Of a stretch of 34,105 nucleotides of DNA, positions 24,165-31,174 are shown in pieces. Numbering within the stretch: the first letter of the stretch is position 1; every line of letters begins with the position of its first letter. Made by a program: the position numbers and the translations under genes. The notes beneath the pieces were generated by a model. It saw only the letters and a program-made list of their open reading frames with translations, was not told the DNA's origin and ran no database searches. Origin of the DNA: an uncultured Collinsella sp. (GTDB taxonomy: Bacteria; Actinomycetota; Coriobacteriia; Coriobacteriales; Coriobacteriaceae); the NCBI GenBank assembly GCA_900544065.1, contig UQTR01000015.1, positions 1 through 34,105 on the forward strand. Direction: 5' to 3'.

Positions 24165-24494
24165 CGGAAACTGCGTGCCGGAATCAGGCCCCGGAATGGG
24201 ACACGCTTTCCGGAACAGCCCTCAACCGGAAGCTGTGTCCCGGAATACGGCTCCAGAATGGGATGCCGTTTCCGGTTGAGCGTCTGGCGGAAAGTTCATC
24301 CCAGAATATGGCTCCAGAACGGGACGCGCTTTCCGAAACAGCCCTCAAACGGAAACTGTGTCCCAGAATTCCGTCTCAGAACGGGATGCGCTTTCCGCCA
24401 GTCGCTTGTTTGGAAAATGCGTCCCATTCTGAGCGTCTATTCCGGGATGCAGTTTCCGCTGAAGGACTCAACCGGAAAGTGTGTCCCAGTTTGG
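24165..24494. repeat. 61-62 bp tandem repeat array, left copy
   Basis: Five units and a partial start at 24165, 24227, 24288, 24350, 24411 and 24473, a period of 61-62 bp. Each unit runs CGGAAANYGTGTCCC, spacer, GGGATGCGCTTTCCG, spacer. The two conserved blocks are inverted relative to each other, so the array can fold into successive hairpins. Open frames across it encode only repeats of the type NGTRFP and are not credible genes. A second array of the same unit lies at 26591-26850. Confidence 0.88.
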
Positions 24495-24523
24495 TGGGCG
24501 GGCGGGCATAAGCTCAGCGGCCT

Positions 24524-25110
24524 CTACAGCTCAACGTCGTTGAGCCATGTCGGCAGCGCGGTCTGGCGGATGCCTGCCGTCTGCAGCTTTTTCGCGAGCA
24601 CTCCTGCCGAACGGACTTCGTTCATGGTGAAGCGGATGAGCGGATGGCCGTAGAGCGATAGGTGTGCCTCGCGCTGGCGTTCGGCAACGAGCGTCTCGGC
24701 CGTAGTACGTCCCGCAAGCATGGCCTGATCGGTATATTTGACGAGGCCGTCGAGTTCGCCCAGCGTGAGCTCCCTGGCTTGACGCTCCCAGGCAAAATCA
24801 GTTCGCATGCTCTGGGTCGAATCGAAGGGATCCGTCAGCTCGTATTGGAGCCGATCGGGCGCAACCCCGTCTCGATCATGACGGCTCGAGCGACTGATTC
24901 CCCGCCGCTTTCGGCACGCGCGTCGGCATATCGGAGCGTGGTGAGCGCAGTGCGCACCGCGCGCCCATTGCGAGCGCCCGCTCGTTTTTCGACTGTTTCC
25001 ATCAGCTGCTCCCGCATAAGGCCGAGCTTTGAGATCGCCGAATCGGCAATGGGCATGCCATCGACAAAACCGGTCTGCATCAGGCAATCCGTTTTCTGGT
25101 CATTCTTCAT
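24524..25110 (-). pseudogene. DUF559/AbiEi-like nuclease protein, truncated and frameshifted
   Basis: The - strand encodes the C-terminal half of a protein of the kind that pairs an AbiEi-like N-terminus with a DUF559 (Vsr/PD-(D/E)xK-like) domain. The first part, from ATG 25110, reads QTGFVDGMPIADSAISKLG and later ESGGESVARAVMIETGL. It then goes out of frame at a GGGG tract near 24865-24868 (CCCC on +). The other frame continues with DRLQYELTDPFDS, MRTDFAW, LGELDGLVKY and HPLIRFTMNEVR to the stop at 24524. DFAW and GELDGLVKY hold the Asp/Glu/Lys expected in the nuclease core. The N-terminal winged-helix half is missing and its place is taken by a 56-bp palindrome. It is broken by both truncation and frameshift unless recoded. 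Confidence 0.65.
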
Positions 25111-25111
25111 C

Positions 25112-25167
25112 CAACGTTATAGCTAGCTATATTATAAGCAGCTATAATATAGCTAGCTATAACGTTG
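25112..25167. repeat. Perfect 56-bp palindrome with 25-bp arms
   Basis: Bases 25112-25136 and 25143-25167 are exact reverse complements around AGCAGC. The arms are A+T-rich (CAACGTTATAGCTAGCTATA at the outer end), unlike the GC-rich surroundings, and contain smaller palindromes such as TATAGCTAGCTATA. It lies between the truncated - strand gene (ATG at 25110) and the + strand ATPase (ATG at 25186). Each arm gives a TATAAT-like -10 on one strand. It may be a divergent promoter-operator, a cassette boundary, or both. Confidence 0.9.
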
Positions 25168-25185
25168 ACGATTGAAGGTGCGCGC

Positions 25186-26577
25186 ATGTTTATCGGTAGA
25201 ACCACAGAAATGGACGAGCTCAATCGACTCTACAACTCAGATTCCTTTGAGATGCCCGTGATTTACGGTCGCCGGCGCGTGGGCAAAACGCGTCTCATCA
25301 CAGAGTTCATCCAGGGCAAGCGTGCCATTTATTTTCAGGCTCGCCGCACCAATGCGGAGGCGAACTTGCAGTACTTTAGTCAAGCGGTGCTCGCCGAACA
25401 GACGGGTACGGTAAGCGTGTCGTTTAGGAGCTTTGACGAGGCATTTGATGCGCTTGCCGCTATGTCGCGCGAGAACCGCCTAGTTGTTGTAATCGACGAG
25501 TACCCCTATCTGGCTCAATCGTGCCCCGAGGTCAGCTCGTTGCTGCAAGAAAAGATCGACCATTTGTACAAAGAGACCAAGCTCATGCTTATCCTGTGCG
25601 GGTCGTCGCTTTCGTTTATGGAAGAGCAGGTGCTGGGTTACGAGAGCCCACTCTACGGTAGGCGAACGGCGCAGTTTAAGATCATGCCGCTCGATTTTCT
25701 AACGACGCTCGACTTGTGGCGCAGCATGGATCGCGAGGACGCGGCGGTTTGTTATGGCATGACGGGTGGTATTCCCGCCTATGTCGAGAAGGTCGACACA
25801 TCAGCGTCGCTCAAAGACAACATCATGCGCTTGTTCCTGAATCCTTCGGGCTATCTCTTTGAAGAGCCGAGCAACCTGTTGCTGCAGGAATGTCGAAATC
25901 CCGAGCAGTACGATGCCATCGTTCAGGCAATTGCCCAAGGCCGCTCGAAGATATCCGAGATCGCCGGCGCCGCCGGAATTCCGGCGAGCAACGTGAAGAG
26001 CTATGTTGATAAGCTGGCTTCGCTTGGAATTGTTGAGCGCGAGTTGCCGCTCAACGAGACGAGCAACAAACGGGCTGTATACCAGTTGTGCGATCAGATG
26101 TTTAGATTTTGGTACCGGTTTGTGCCGCAGAATATCGGGCTGATCCAAAATGATATGGCCGAGATGGCGTATGGGCGCATCGAGCCACATCTTTCCGACT
26201 ATATGGGTACGGTATTTGAGCTAATTTGCCGGCAGTATGTGTACGAGCTTGCGCGCGCAGGCGAGCTTGATGTGGTTCCGGCGACGGTGGACCGCTGGTG
26301 GGGAACGGACAATCGGACGCGCACGCAGGAAGAGATTGATTTGATTGTCGACGACGGAGAGGGCGCGGCGCTTTTTGCGGAGTGCAAATGGCGTAACGAG
26401 CCGGTAGGCGAGGACGTTCTGGAAAAGCTCGTGTACCGAAGCGAGCTCTTTAGACGGCAGCATAAAAGCTACGCGATCTTCTCGAAGCGCGGCTTTACGC
26501 AAGGATGCCAGGAGGCTGCAGCGAGCAGGGGAGACACCAAGCTTATTTCGTTTGCTGAGATGTGTGAGCGGGGATGA
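25186..26577 (+). CDS. AAA+ ATPase with DUF234-type C-terminal nuclease-like domain
   Basis: The 463-residue protein begins FIGRTTEMDELNRLY and has Walker A GRRRVGKT (residues 28-35), Walker B LVVVIDEYPYL near 100 and a sensor strand ILCGSS. A winged-helix segment (EIAGAAGIPASNVKSYVDKL) follows. The C-terminal domain contains EEIDLIVDD and then FAECKW, a D...ExK pattern of PD-(D/E)xK nucleases (DUF234). Members are widespread in archaea and anaerobes, often patchily distributed; their function is unknown. ATG 25186 follows GAAGG; an in-frame TTG at 25165 falls inside the palindrome and is rejected. It has no operon partner and is flanked by the 62-bp repeat arrays, consistent with a mobile or selfish cassette. 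Confidence 0.85.
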   Translation: MFIGRTTEMDELNRLYNSDSFEMPVIYGRRRVGKTRLITEFIQGKRAIYFQARRTNAEANLQYFSQAVLAEQTGTVSVSFRSFDEAFDALAAMSRENRLVVVIDEYPYLAQSCPEVSSLLQEKIDHLYKETKLMLILCGSSLSFMEEQVLGYESPLYGRRTAQFKIMPLDFLTTLDLWRSMDREDAAVCYGMTGGIPAYVEKVDTSASLKDNIMRLFLNPSGYLFEEPSNLLLQECRNPEQYDAIVQAIAQGRSKISEIAGAAGIPASNVKSYVDKLASLGIVERELPLNETSNKRAVYQLCDQMFRFWYRFVPQNIGLIQNDMAEMAYGRIEPHLSDYMGTVFELICRQYVYELARAGELDVVPATVDRWWGTDNRTRTQEEIDLIVDDGEGAALFAECKWRNEPVGEDVLEKLVYRSELFRRQHKSYAIFSKRGFTQGCQEAAASRGDTKLISFAEMCERG

Positions 26578-26590
26578 CGAAGCGCGCTTC

Positions 26591-26850
26591 GGAATTGATG
26601 CTCGGAATGGGATGTGCTTTCCCTTTGCGGCCCTTGGTGGAAACCGCGTCCCAGATTTCGGCTCCAGAATGGGATGCCGTTTCCGGATCGGCCCTCAAGC
26701 GGAAATCGTGTCCCGGATTCCCGCCTCAGAGCGGGATGAGCTTTCCCAACGGGGTCGCATGCGGGAACTGTGTCCCGGAATCGAGTCGCAGAGTGGGACG
26801 CATTTTCCGTTAGAGGCTTGGGGCGGAAAGCGCGTCCCAGAATCCGGGTA
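26591..26850. repeat. 62-bp tandem repeat array, right copy
   Basis: Units start at 26638, 26700, 26762 and 26824 (exact 62-bp period) after a partial unit from about 26591. The same inverted blocks are present as at 24165-24494, for example CGGAAAGCGCGTCCC and GGGATGCCGTTTCC. It starts within 15 bases of the ATPase stop codon. The two arrays have the same orientation and bracket 2.1 kb. Confidence 0.88.
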
Positions 26851-26909
26851 ATTCGGTTTTCCGGTGCTTGAGCGAGCGTTGCGCCGTACCTCCATTATCG
26901 AAAATCCAT

Positions 26910-26938
26910 TTGTTAAACCCAACGTCCGTGGGTAGAAT
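26910..26938 (+). promoter_or_regulatory. Promoter for a small RNA
   Basis: TTGTTA (26910-26915), exactly 17 bases, then TAGAAT (26933-26938) gives a near-consensus sigma-70-type promoter. No protein-coding frame with a ribosome site follows before the terminator at 26994-27030, so the product should be an untranslated RNA of about 85 bases. Confidence 0.6.
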
Positions 26939-26944
26939 AATGTC

Positions 26945-27030
26945 GGCGGCAGCCCAAGTTCTGCAAAGCTGGGCAGCGCCGTTGCTTAGATTAAGGGGTC
27001 AACGCCTTAGCGGCGGCGGCCCCTCTTTTT
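26945..27030 (+). ncRNA. Candidate antisense small RNA (antitoxin-like)
   Basis: The predicted transcript starts about seven bases after the -10 and ends at an intrinsic terminator: AGGGG (26994-26998) pairs with CCCCT (27020-27024), with an inner CGCC/GGCG stem, followed by CTTTTT. It folds a 5' stem from GCCCA and TGGGC near 26952-26973. It is convergent with the 41-residue membrane peptide gene on the - strand. Its last 24 bases or more are exactly complementary to the end of that coding sequence and stop codon. Convergent antisense RNAs overlapping the toxin 3' end are the arrangement of TxpA/RatA and BsrG/SR4 in B. subtilis. Its existence as RNA is a prediction. Confidence 0.5.
26994..27030 (+). 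terminator. Terminator of the candidate small RNA
   Basis: The outer AGGGG/CCCCT stem with an inner CGCC (27003-27006)/GGCG (27012-27015) stem is followed by CTTTTTAT. The 3' half overlaps the codons for the Lys/Arg-rich end of the convergent peptide gene. Confidence 0.7.
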
Positions 27031-27132
27031 ATGCTTCGAGCACTGCTTGAGCGCCTCGGTAAGTCCGATGAGCGCCGTGAGGAGCGAGACCAAAGCGGTC
27101 AGGAGCTTCACGAAATCAATCAAATCGGTCAT
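27007..27132 (-). CDS. Small membrane peptide, type I toxin-like (41 residues)
   Basis: The predicted peptide has an acidic start (MTDLIDFV), one hydrophobic helix (LLTALVSLLTALIGLTEAL) and a basic tail (KQCSKHKKRGRRR). This is the layout of type I toxins such as TisB, TxpA and the putative holin-like toxins, though I recognise no specific family. The start ATG 27132 is set by GGGAGG (27146-27141), eight bases upstream; ATG 27138 is too close. An ATG at 27198 lies within the predicted -10 and cannot be used. The ribosome site is buried in a stem (see 27133-27167), a LexA-like box overlaps the promoter, and a convergent small RNA overlaps the 3' end. The sequence is short, so coding status rests on this combined context. 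Confidence 0.55.
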   Translation of the reverse strand: MTDLIDFVKLLTALVSLLTALIGLTEALKQCSKHKKRGRRR

Positions 27133-27167
27133 GGGCATCACCTCCCGTCGCATGGAGGGCGCTGCCC
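27133..27167 (-). promoter_or_regulatory. Leader hairpin sequestering the toxin ribosome site
   Basis: In the - strand RNA, GGGCA (27167-27163) pairs with TGCCC (27137-27133). Inside it, CCTCC (27158-27154) pairs with GGAGG (27145-27141), which is the ribosome site. The internal loops are small. Hiding of the ribosome site by the leader is a hallmark of type I toxin mRNAs. Confidence 0.6.
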
Positions 27168-27196
27168 GGCACATTGAACTGCCGTCAACAGCAATC

Positions 27197-27236
27197 ATTC
27201 TATCAAAGTACTGCTAAAAATACGAATATATGTTCG
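27197..27236 (-). promoter_or_regulatory. SOS (LexA-like) box overlapping the toxin promoter
   Basis: CGAATATATGTTCG (27223-27236) matches the Gram-positive/actinobacterial LexA consensus CGAACRNRYGTTCG at all but one defined position. On the - strand the -10 TAGAAT lies at 27202-27197, so the box covers the -35 region. It also lies about 155 bases upstream of the divergent exonuclease start, so it could control both. Binding is inferred from the motif only. Confidence 0.5.
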
Positions 27237-27390
27237 ATAATAACAGCGATGCGACCAGCTCAAAGCGCAGCCTTACGCAAGGGTGTTGGATGGCCGCGCT
27301 GTGCGATTTCATGTCCGAACGGGCGCTTATCCTTACGGAAATGTAGCCGCCTGTGTAACGAGCGGCAGTTGACGGAGAAAGGCCCTGACC

Positions 27391-28125
27391 GTGCCAGACA
27401 AAAAGACGCCGGGCGTCTCGGCTATCGATACGACGAACTTTGCGCGCCAGATTGTGCTCGACTTTGAATTTGCGCCGGTGCCAAAGCGGCGCCAGCGCCG
27501 CGGGCTGCGCAATGAGATTATCGAGGTCGGCGCCGTCAAGCTCGATAACCGCGGCAACGTGATGGGCGAGTTCTCGCAGTTTGTGCAGACGGAACATGCC
27601 GAAGGCGTTGCGTATCCCGTCCGCGAGCTCACGGGGATATCGGCCGTGGACACCGCGATGGCCGATCCGCTCTACGCGGTGATCAAAAGGCTTAACGATT
27701 GGATTGGTCGCTACTCCGCCCAGGTGGTCTGCTGGAGCGGGGCGGACCGGCGACAGCTTGTGACCGAGTGCCAGGCAAAGCGCGTCGACCTCGCCGACTT
27801 TCCTTCGGACTGGGCCGATTTGCAGGCGTTTTACACCTCAATCATGGATGTTGGCAGCCACGGGCGCGTCTCGTTGAGTGACGCGGCAACATGGTTTGGC
27901 ATCGATTTTGATGAGTCGACGGGACATGCCCACAGCGCCTTGGCCGACGCACGCGTGACCGCCAGGCTGCTCAAGCAGGTGATGGACGGGGACTATCGCG
28001 TGAGTCCGCGTGCCCAGGAAGTTCGTCAACGATGGGGGATGGGCGAGCGAGCCCAGACGCGTCTCTCTAGCAAGTGCCCGGAGCTGAGCGACCTGCTGCT
28101 GAAGCTGAAGGCGGAGGGGAGTTAG
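27391..28125 (+). CDS. DEDDh-type 3'-5' exonuclease
   Basis: The 244-residue protein has an exonuclease fold of the DnaQ/KapD type. ExoI is VLDFEF (Asp24, Glu26) and is followed by RNEIIEVGAVKLD. The middle block includes VCWSGADRRQL with the likely ExoII Asp. ExoIII is HSALADARVTARLL (His181, Asp186), giving the DEDDh set for two-metal hydrolysis of single-stranded DNA or RNA ends. A GTG start at 27391 follows GGAGAAAGG at eight bases. The basic C-terminal 60 residues are not typical of a polymerase epsilon subunit. It is divergent from the toxin-like peptide across a LexA-like box, which would fit a DNA-damage role. Confidence 0.85.
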   Translation: MPDKKTPGVSAIDTTNFARQIVLDFEFAPVPKRRQRRGLRNEIIEVGAVKLDNRGNVMGEFSQFVQTEHAEGVAYPVRELTGISAVDTAMADPLYAVIKRLNDWIGRYSAQVVCWSGADRRQLVTECQAKRVDLADFPSDWADLQAFYTSIMDVGSHGRVSLSDAATWFGIDFDESTGHAHSALADARVTARLLKQVMDGDYRVSPRAQEVRQRWGMGERAQTRLSSKCPELSDLLLKLKAEGS

Positions 28126-28126
28126 G

Positions 28127-28451
28127 GTGGCAACATTTGGCGGCAAGCAGAAGGAATGGTTGCGCGAAGGATTCCGGGATCAGCAGCAGATGACTGCGTT
28201 TGAGATGCTATTCAAGGACACGCTGACACCAAGCGGGTCAAGGGCATGGACATCGAGATGGCATCCATTATCGACGAACGGCTTGCTAGCATGATTCGCC
28301 GAACGGACAGGCAGAGACCCGTGACGCTGCGCGCGTTATCGTGCACAATGAGGCATACGGGCTGCCAGAGGCGAGCTATCCCGACGAGGTTATGAGCAAC
28401 TGTATCATCGAGATTATCGAGTACTTCTACGAGAGGGATTTGGCGGCGTAG
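28127..28451 (+). pseudogene. Type I restriction HsdR C-terminal remnant with frameshifts
   Basis: Joining three frames gives a sequence like the end of HsdR. The pieces are EWLREGFRDQQQ...FEMLFKDTLTP, then KRVKGMDIEMASIIDERLAS, then ETRDAARVIVHNEAYGLP and CIIEIIEYFYERDLAA with a stop at 28449. The order LFKDTLTPADIK...RVK, TRxxxxxxIxxxxYGLPE, IxEYxY follows the C-terminal helical region of type I R subunits. Frame changes occur near 28232 and 28315. It begins two bases after the exonuclease stop. It cannot be functional and probably marks a decayed restriction locus. Confidence 0.5.
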
Positions 28452-28489
28452 AGCAATCTGATTTTACGCGTTTGCAGGAGGAAGCCGGT

Positions 28490-30853
28490 ATGGCAGACGA
28501 ACTTGTTTTTAGTGGCGGCGAGATAGTTTACACCATGTCTCAACTGCCCAAAGTTACATCTGTGCCGCTGAACGGTAGCGCTGTGCTGGTTGGTTTTAAG
28601 GATGCTCCCGATGGGGAGGAGGCCCTCTTTGATTTTGACCCTCGGGCTGAAAAGGCTGCGAAGCTCGACTATGAACTTGCAGCCGTTAGCGGGCTTCTCA
28701 CGGGCGCGTTGAATATCCTGTGGCAGAAAGACTTCAACCTAGAGGGTGCCAAAGCCTGGGGCGATGAGAAGGTTGGCAATTTCGTTCTTACGGTTGCCAA
28801 GTCTGCGGGGATGACAAAGGCGGATACAACTCTGGAAGATGCTATTCGCTTTTTGGAGAAAGAGCTTCCTTTTGCAGCGGACAAGCTGACCGCCGAGTTT
28901 GGCGGCGGGCTCCAACATCATCTGCGGGATTTTTCGCACCACCCGAGTTTGGTTGGCCTTGCGTGTTCGATCCTCTCGCAATTCACGGGCAAAGGCTATG
29001 GTACCGATACTGCTGGCCGGTTTGTCTCCTTTGACCTGCCTGCCGCCGCCTTCGATCCCGACTGCCCTCTTATAGGCAGGAACGTTCCAGAGAAGATCGC
29101 GTTCGGCACTCTGTTCTGGGCAATGCATCTTGTGAGCGACATGGCGGGGTCTAGCTCCAACTCCGGTAAGGGGACGGGCATTCCCGGCATCGTGCTGTCC
29201 CTGCTTAAGGAACTCTCTTCTCTGCCTGTTTTTCAAGACGTGCAGGTTGCCTATAAGGGCGAGGATATTCGCATTCAGCAATGGATTTCGAAGCTGTTTA
29301 ACGGAACCATGTTCAAGACCGAGGACGGCAAACCCATCCGCTTCGACCTTCGGACGGAAGTCGGTCTTCTCGATCAGGCTTTAAGCCAGGTGCCAGCAGT
29401 CGTGGCAAACGAGGTTATAGTTCGTTGTCTCTACATGCTTTCAAGGCTCAAGGCCGAGCTAGAGCGTTGCGAAGTGAGCAAGGTCTCCGGCTTGAACAAA
29501 CTCAAGGCTTCGCATTTTATGCCCTATAACAGTAGGGCCCTCACTCGCATGGTTACGGTTTCGAGCACTTCGTTTGTTCTGGCGAATCTGGCGACGGCGG
29601 CGGTCAGGGCAGGTATCGAATGCGAGGGGAACAAGGTCGTTTTCGCCCAGAAGTTCTTCTTGCGTATAAACTACGTCGGAGTTGGACGCCTTGCGTTTGC
29701 ACTCCATGCCGACTGGGACTATATGGCGGAGGAAATGTCCGAGGCTTGGGCTGAGCGCGCCAGGCGCCGCCAAGATATTTTCGATGGATTCCACTTTTAT
29801 AGCCTAGATAGAGAAACGACGAGGATTGCCTTCTCGCTGAAGCTTGCCGCCATCAACTACGACTGCGGGAACGAGAAGAACGAAGTGCGCAAAGGGCGAA
29901 AGAGGAGCTGGGCCCGCGCGTGGCAGGATTCGGTCGCGGATGGCCTTGGCATTGATGCAGACGGCTACTTTTTGAGCGAGGAAGATGCGTACGGAGCCCT
30001 TGAGGCTATTTCGCGGCAGCGAGGCGGCAAGGTGCGCGCTTTGCTGATCGCTCAGGAGCTGGTTGAGTTTCGCCCCTATTTCCAGATAGGAGATGAAGAG
30101 AAGAAGGAATACAAAGGTTTAAAGGAGAGTGGGGCTTGGGTTAAAGATGAATTTCCCAGGAGACAAGACGCGGTTGATTCGGATGCCATACGTTCCCTCG
30201 AGAAGCATCGCGGGGCGCGCGCTCGTGAGCTTTCAGATACATTGCCAAAGCTCTTGGTGGGCGGTGCCATTGCTGCGGCGGCGTTCGTAGGCGCAGGAGG
30301 GGTGGCTGCGGCATTCGCTTCGGATATCGCTGTCGGCATCTTCGGAGGCTCGTTTGTCGGCCTCCACGGAGCAGCGCTTGCCAATGCGAGCCTTGCTGCG
30401 GCTGGCGGCGGAGCCTTGGCCACCGGCGGCATGGGAATGGCCGGCGGGACTGCTTTGATTACGGGGAGCGGCGCCGCGCTTGGTCTTTTGGGGTCGGGCG
30501 GCGTTGCCTTGGCGGCATCGATGGGGGAGAACTATGCGCAGTTCGTGCTCGTTGAATGTTCGAGGCTTCTTGCTTTTCTTGATGTGGCAACTGACCGCTG
30601 TCCGCATGAGGGAGCCGTTTTGGTGCGGAAGGCAGCCGAGGCCGTGCAGCGCAGTATCGCTGGTGTTGAGGAGGATGTCGAGAAGGAGAATGGCAAGGGG
30701 GATCGCAGAGATGGCAGGTTGCTCAAGCAGTTGAAGAAGGGGCTTGGGTATTTGTCTTCAACCCTTAAGCTGATCGAGAAGATGCAGAGGCGCCTTGGTG
30801 CCGCCGGTGAGAGTGAGCCGCTCAACAGCTTGCCGGCATCGGGGGATGAATAG
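28490..30853 (+). CDS. Unrecognised large protein with His/Asp motifs and a glycine-rich hydrophobic segment
   Basis: I do not recognise a named family. The 787-residue product starts at ATG 28490 after AGGAGG (28477-28482). Residues 143-151 read HHLRDFSHH and 213-222 read HLVSDMAGSS, followed by GKGTGIPG. This spacing recalls the His/Asp helices of zinc-dependent phospholipase C-like or YdjM-like membrane hydrolases (HS...HLxxDxxTxxG), but that is only a resemblance. Residues about 584-677 form a long Gly/Ala-rich hydrophobic stretch with glycine-zipper spacing (AAFVGAGGVAAAF, GGGALATGGMGMAGG), able to insert into or span membranes. The C-terminal 110 residues are charged and helical. No signal peptide is seen. 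Its codon use is less GC-biased than the metabolic operons, and its island setting suggests transfer. A defence effector or membrane-active protein is a guess. Confidence 0.8.
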   Translation: MADELVFSGGEIVYTMSQLPKVTSVPLNGSAVLVGFKDAPDGEEALFDFDPRAEKAAKLDYELAAVSGLLTGALNILWQKDFNLEGAKAWGDEKVGNFVLTVAKSAGMTKADTTLEDAIRFLEKELPFAADKLTAEFGGGLQHHLRDFSHHPSLVGLACSILSQFTGKGYGTDTAGRFVSFDLPAAAFDPDCPLIGRNVPEKIAFGTLFWAMHLVSDMAGSSSNSGKGTGIPGIVLSLLKELSSLPVFQDVQVAYKGEDIRIQQWISKLFNGTMFKTEDGKPIRFDLRTEVGLLDQALSQVPAVVANEVIVRCLYMLSRLKAELERCEVSKVSGLNKLKASHFMPYNSRALTRMVTVSSTSFVLANLATAAVRAGIECEGNKVVFAQKFFLRINYVGVGRLAFALHADWDYMAEEMSEAWAERARRRQDIFDGFHFYSLDRETTRIAFSLKLAAINYDCGNEKNEVRKGRKRSWARAWQDSVADGLGIDADGYFLSEEDAYGALEAISRQRGGKVRALLIAQELVEFRPYFQIGDEEKKEYKGLKESGAWVKDEFPRRQDAVDSDAIRSLEKHRGARARELSDTLPKLLVGGAIAAAAFVGAGGVAAAFASDIAVGIFGGSFVGLHGAALANASLAAAGGGALATGGMGMAGGTALITGSGAALGLLGSGGVALAASMGENYAQFVLVECSRLLAFLDVATDRCPHEGAVLVRKAAEAVQRSIAGVEEDVEKENGKGDRRDGRLLKQLKKGLGYLSSTLKLIEKMQRRLGAAGESEPLNSLPASGDE

Positions 30854-30857
30854 GTCC

Positions 30858-31008
30858 GGGCAATCTGGCTGCAATTCCGTGCCATCATCGCCATAGCTCA
30901 AGATGACGCCGTGCTTGCCCATCTCTTTGCGAGGTGCAATGAGCGTATCGGCGACTTGCTCGATGTCTTTTTTGTCCTTCGATCAGTTCTTGTCGAGCTC
31001 ATTTAGGC
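30858..31008 (-). pseudogene. Possible decayed coding fragment
   Basis: On the - strand one frame reads DKKDIEQVADTLIAPRKEMG and KHGVILSYGDDGTELQPDCP. It is preceded by NELDKN, a TGA stop, then SKD. The stretch looks protein-like but has no start or ribosome site and I cannot name it. It may be a remnant of a gene deleted from the island, or chance. Confidence 0.25.
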
Positions 31009-31075
31009 GGAAGAGCTAACGATTCAGAAATCCGCTCTTGGCATATGGGACAAGGAGCCCGTAAGGCTGTGAAAA

Positions 31076-31151
31076 TGTCAAAAAGCATACAAAAGTGTCA
31101 GTCTTTTGACATCGCATGATTTGGGGGAGCGGCGTGTAACGATTGCACGCC
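31076..31151. other. Hairpins between the large protein gene and the orphan - strand gene
   Basis: TGTCAAAA (from 31076) pairs with TTTTGACA (ending near 31112) around a loop that contains AAAAGTGTC, the core also found in the 33-bp repeats at 31815. A second stem, GGCGTG (31131-31136) and CACGCC (31146-31151), lies just past the end of the - strand gene and may help terminate it. Confidence 0.4.
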
Positions 31152-31174
31152 ACCGTGATGTCGTCTGCGTTTGC

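Noticed and set aside
24138..24653. Open frames of 118-171 codons across the 62-bp repeats
   Set aside because: They translate the repeat in different frames, run into the complement of the nuclease fragment, and have no conserved start or ribosome site.
24165..26850. Repeat arrays considered as CRISPR
   Set aside because: Units are 61-62 bp with degenerate copies and internal inverted blocks, without conserved short repeats separated by unique spacers, and no cas genes are near.
26945..27170. Fst/par-type complementarity through shared GGGCAGCGCC elements in both RNAs
   Set aside because: The copies are inverted in the DNA, so both RNAs carry the same sense and are not complementary there; only the 3' ends overlap.
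27007..27198. Longer 63-residue form of the small membrane peptide starting at 27198
   Set aside because: Its ATG overlaps the predicted -10 element and lacks a ribosome site; the ATG at 27132 has a good one.
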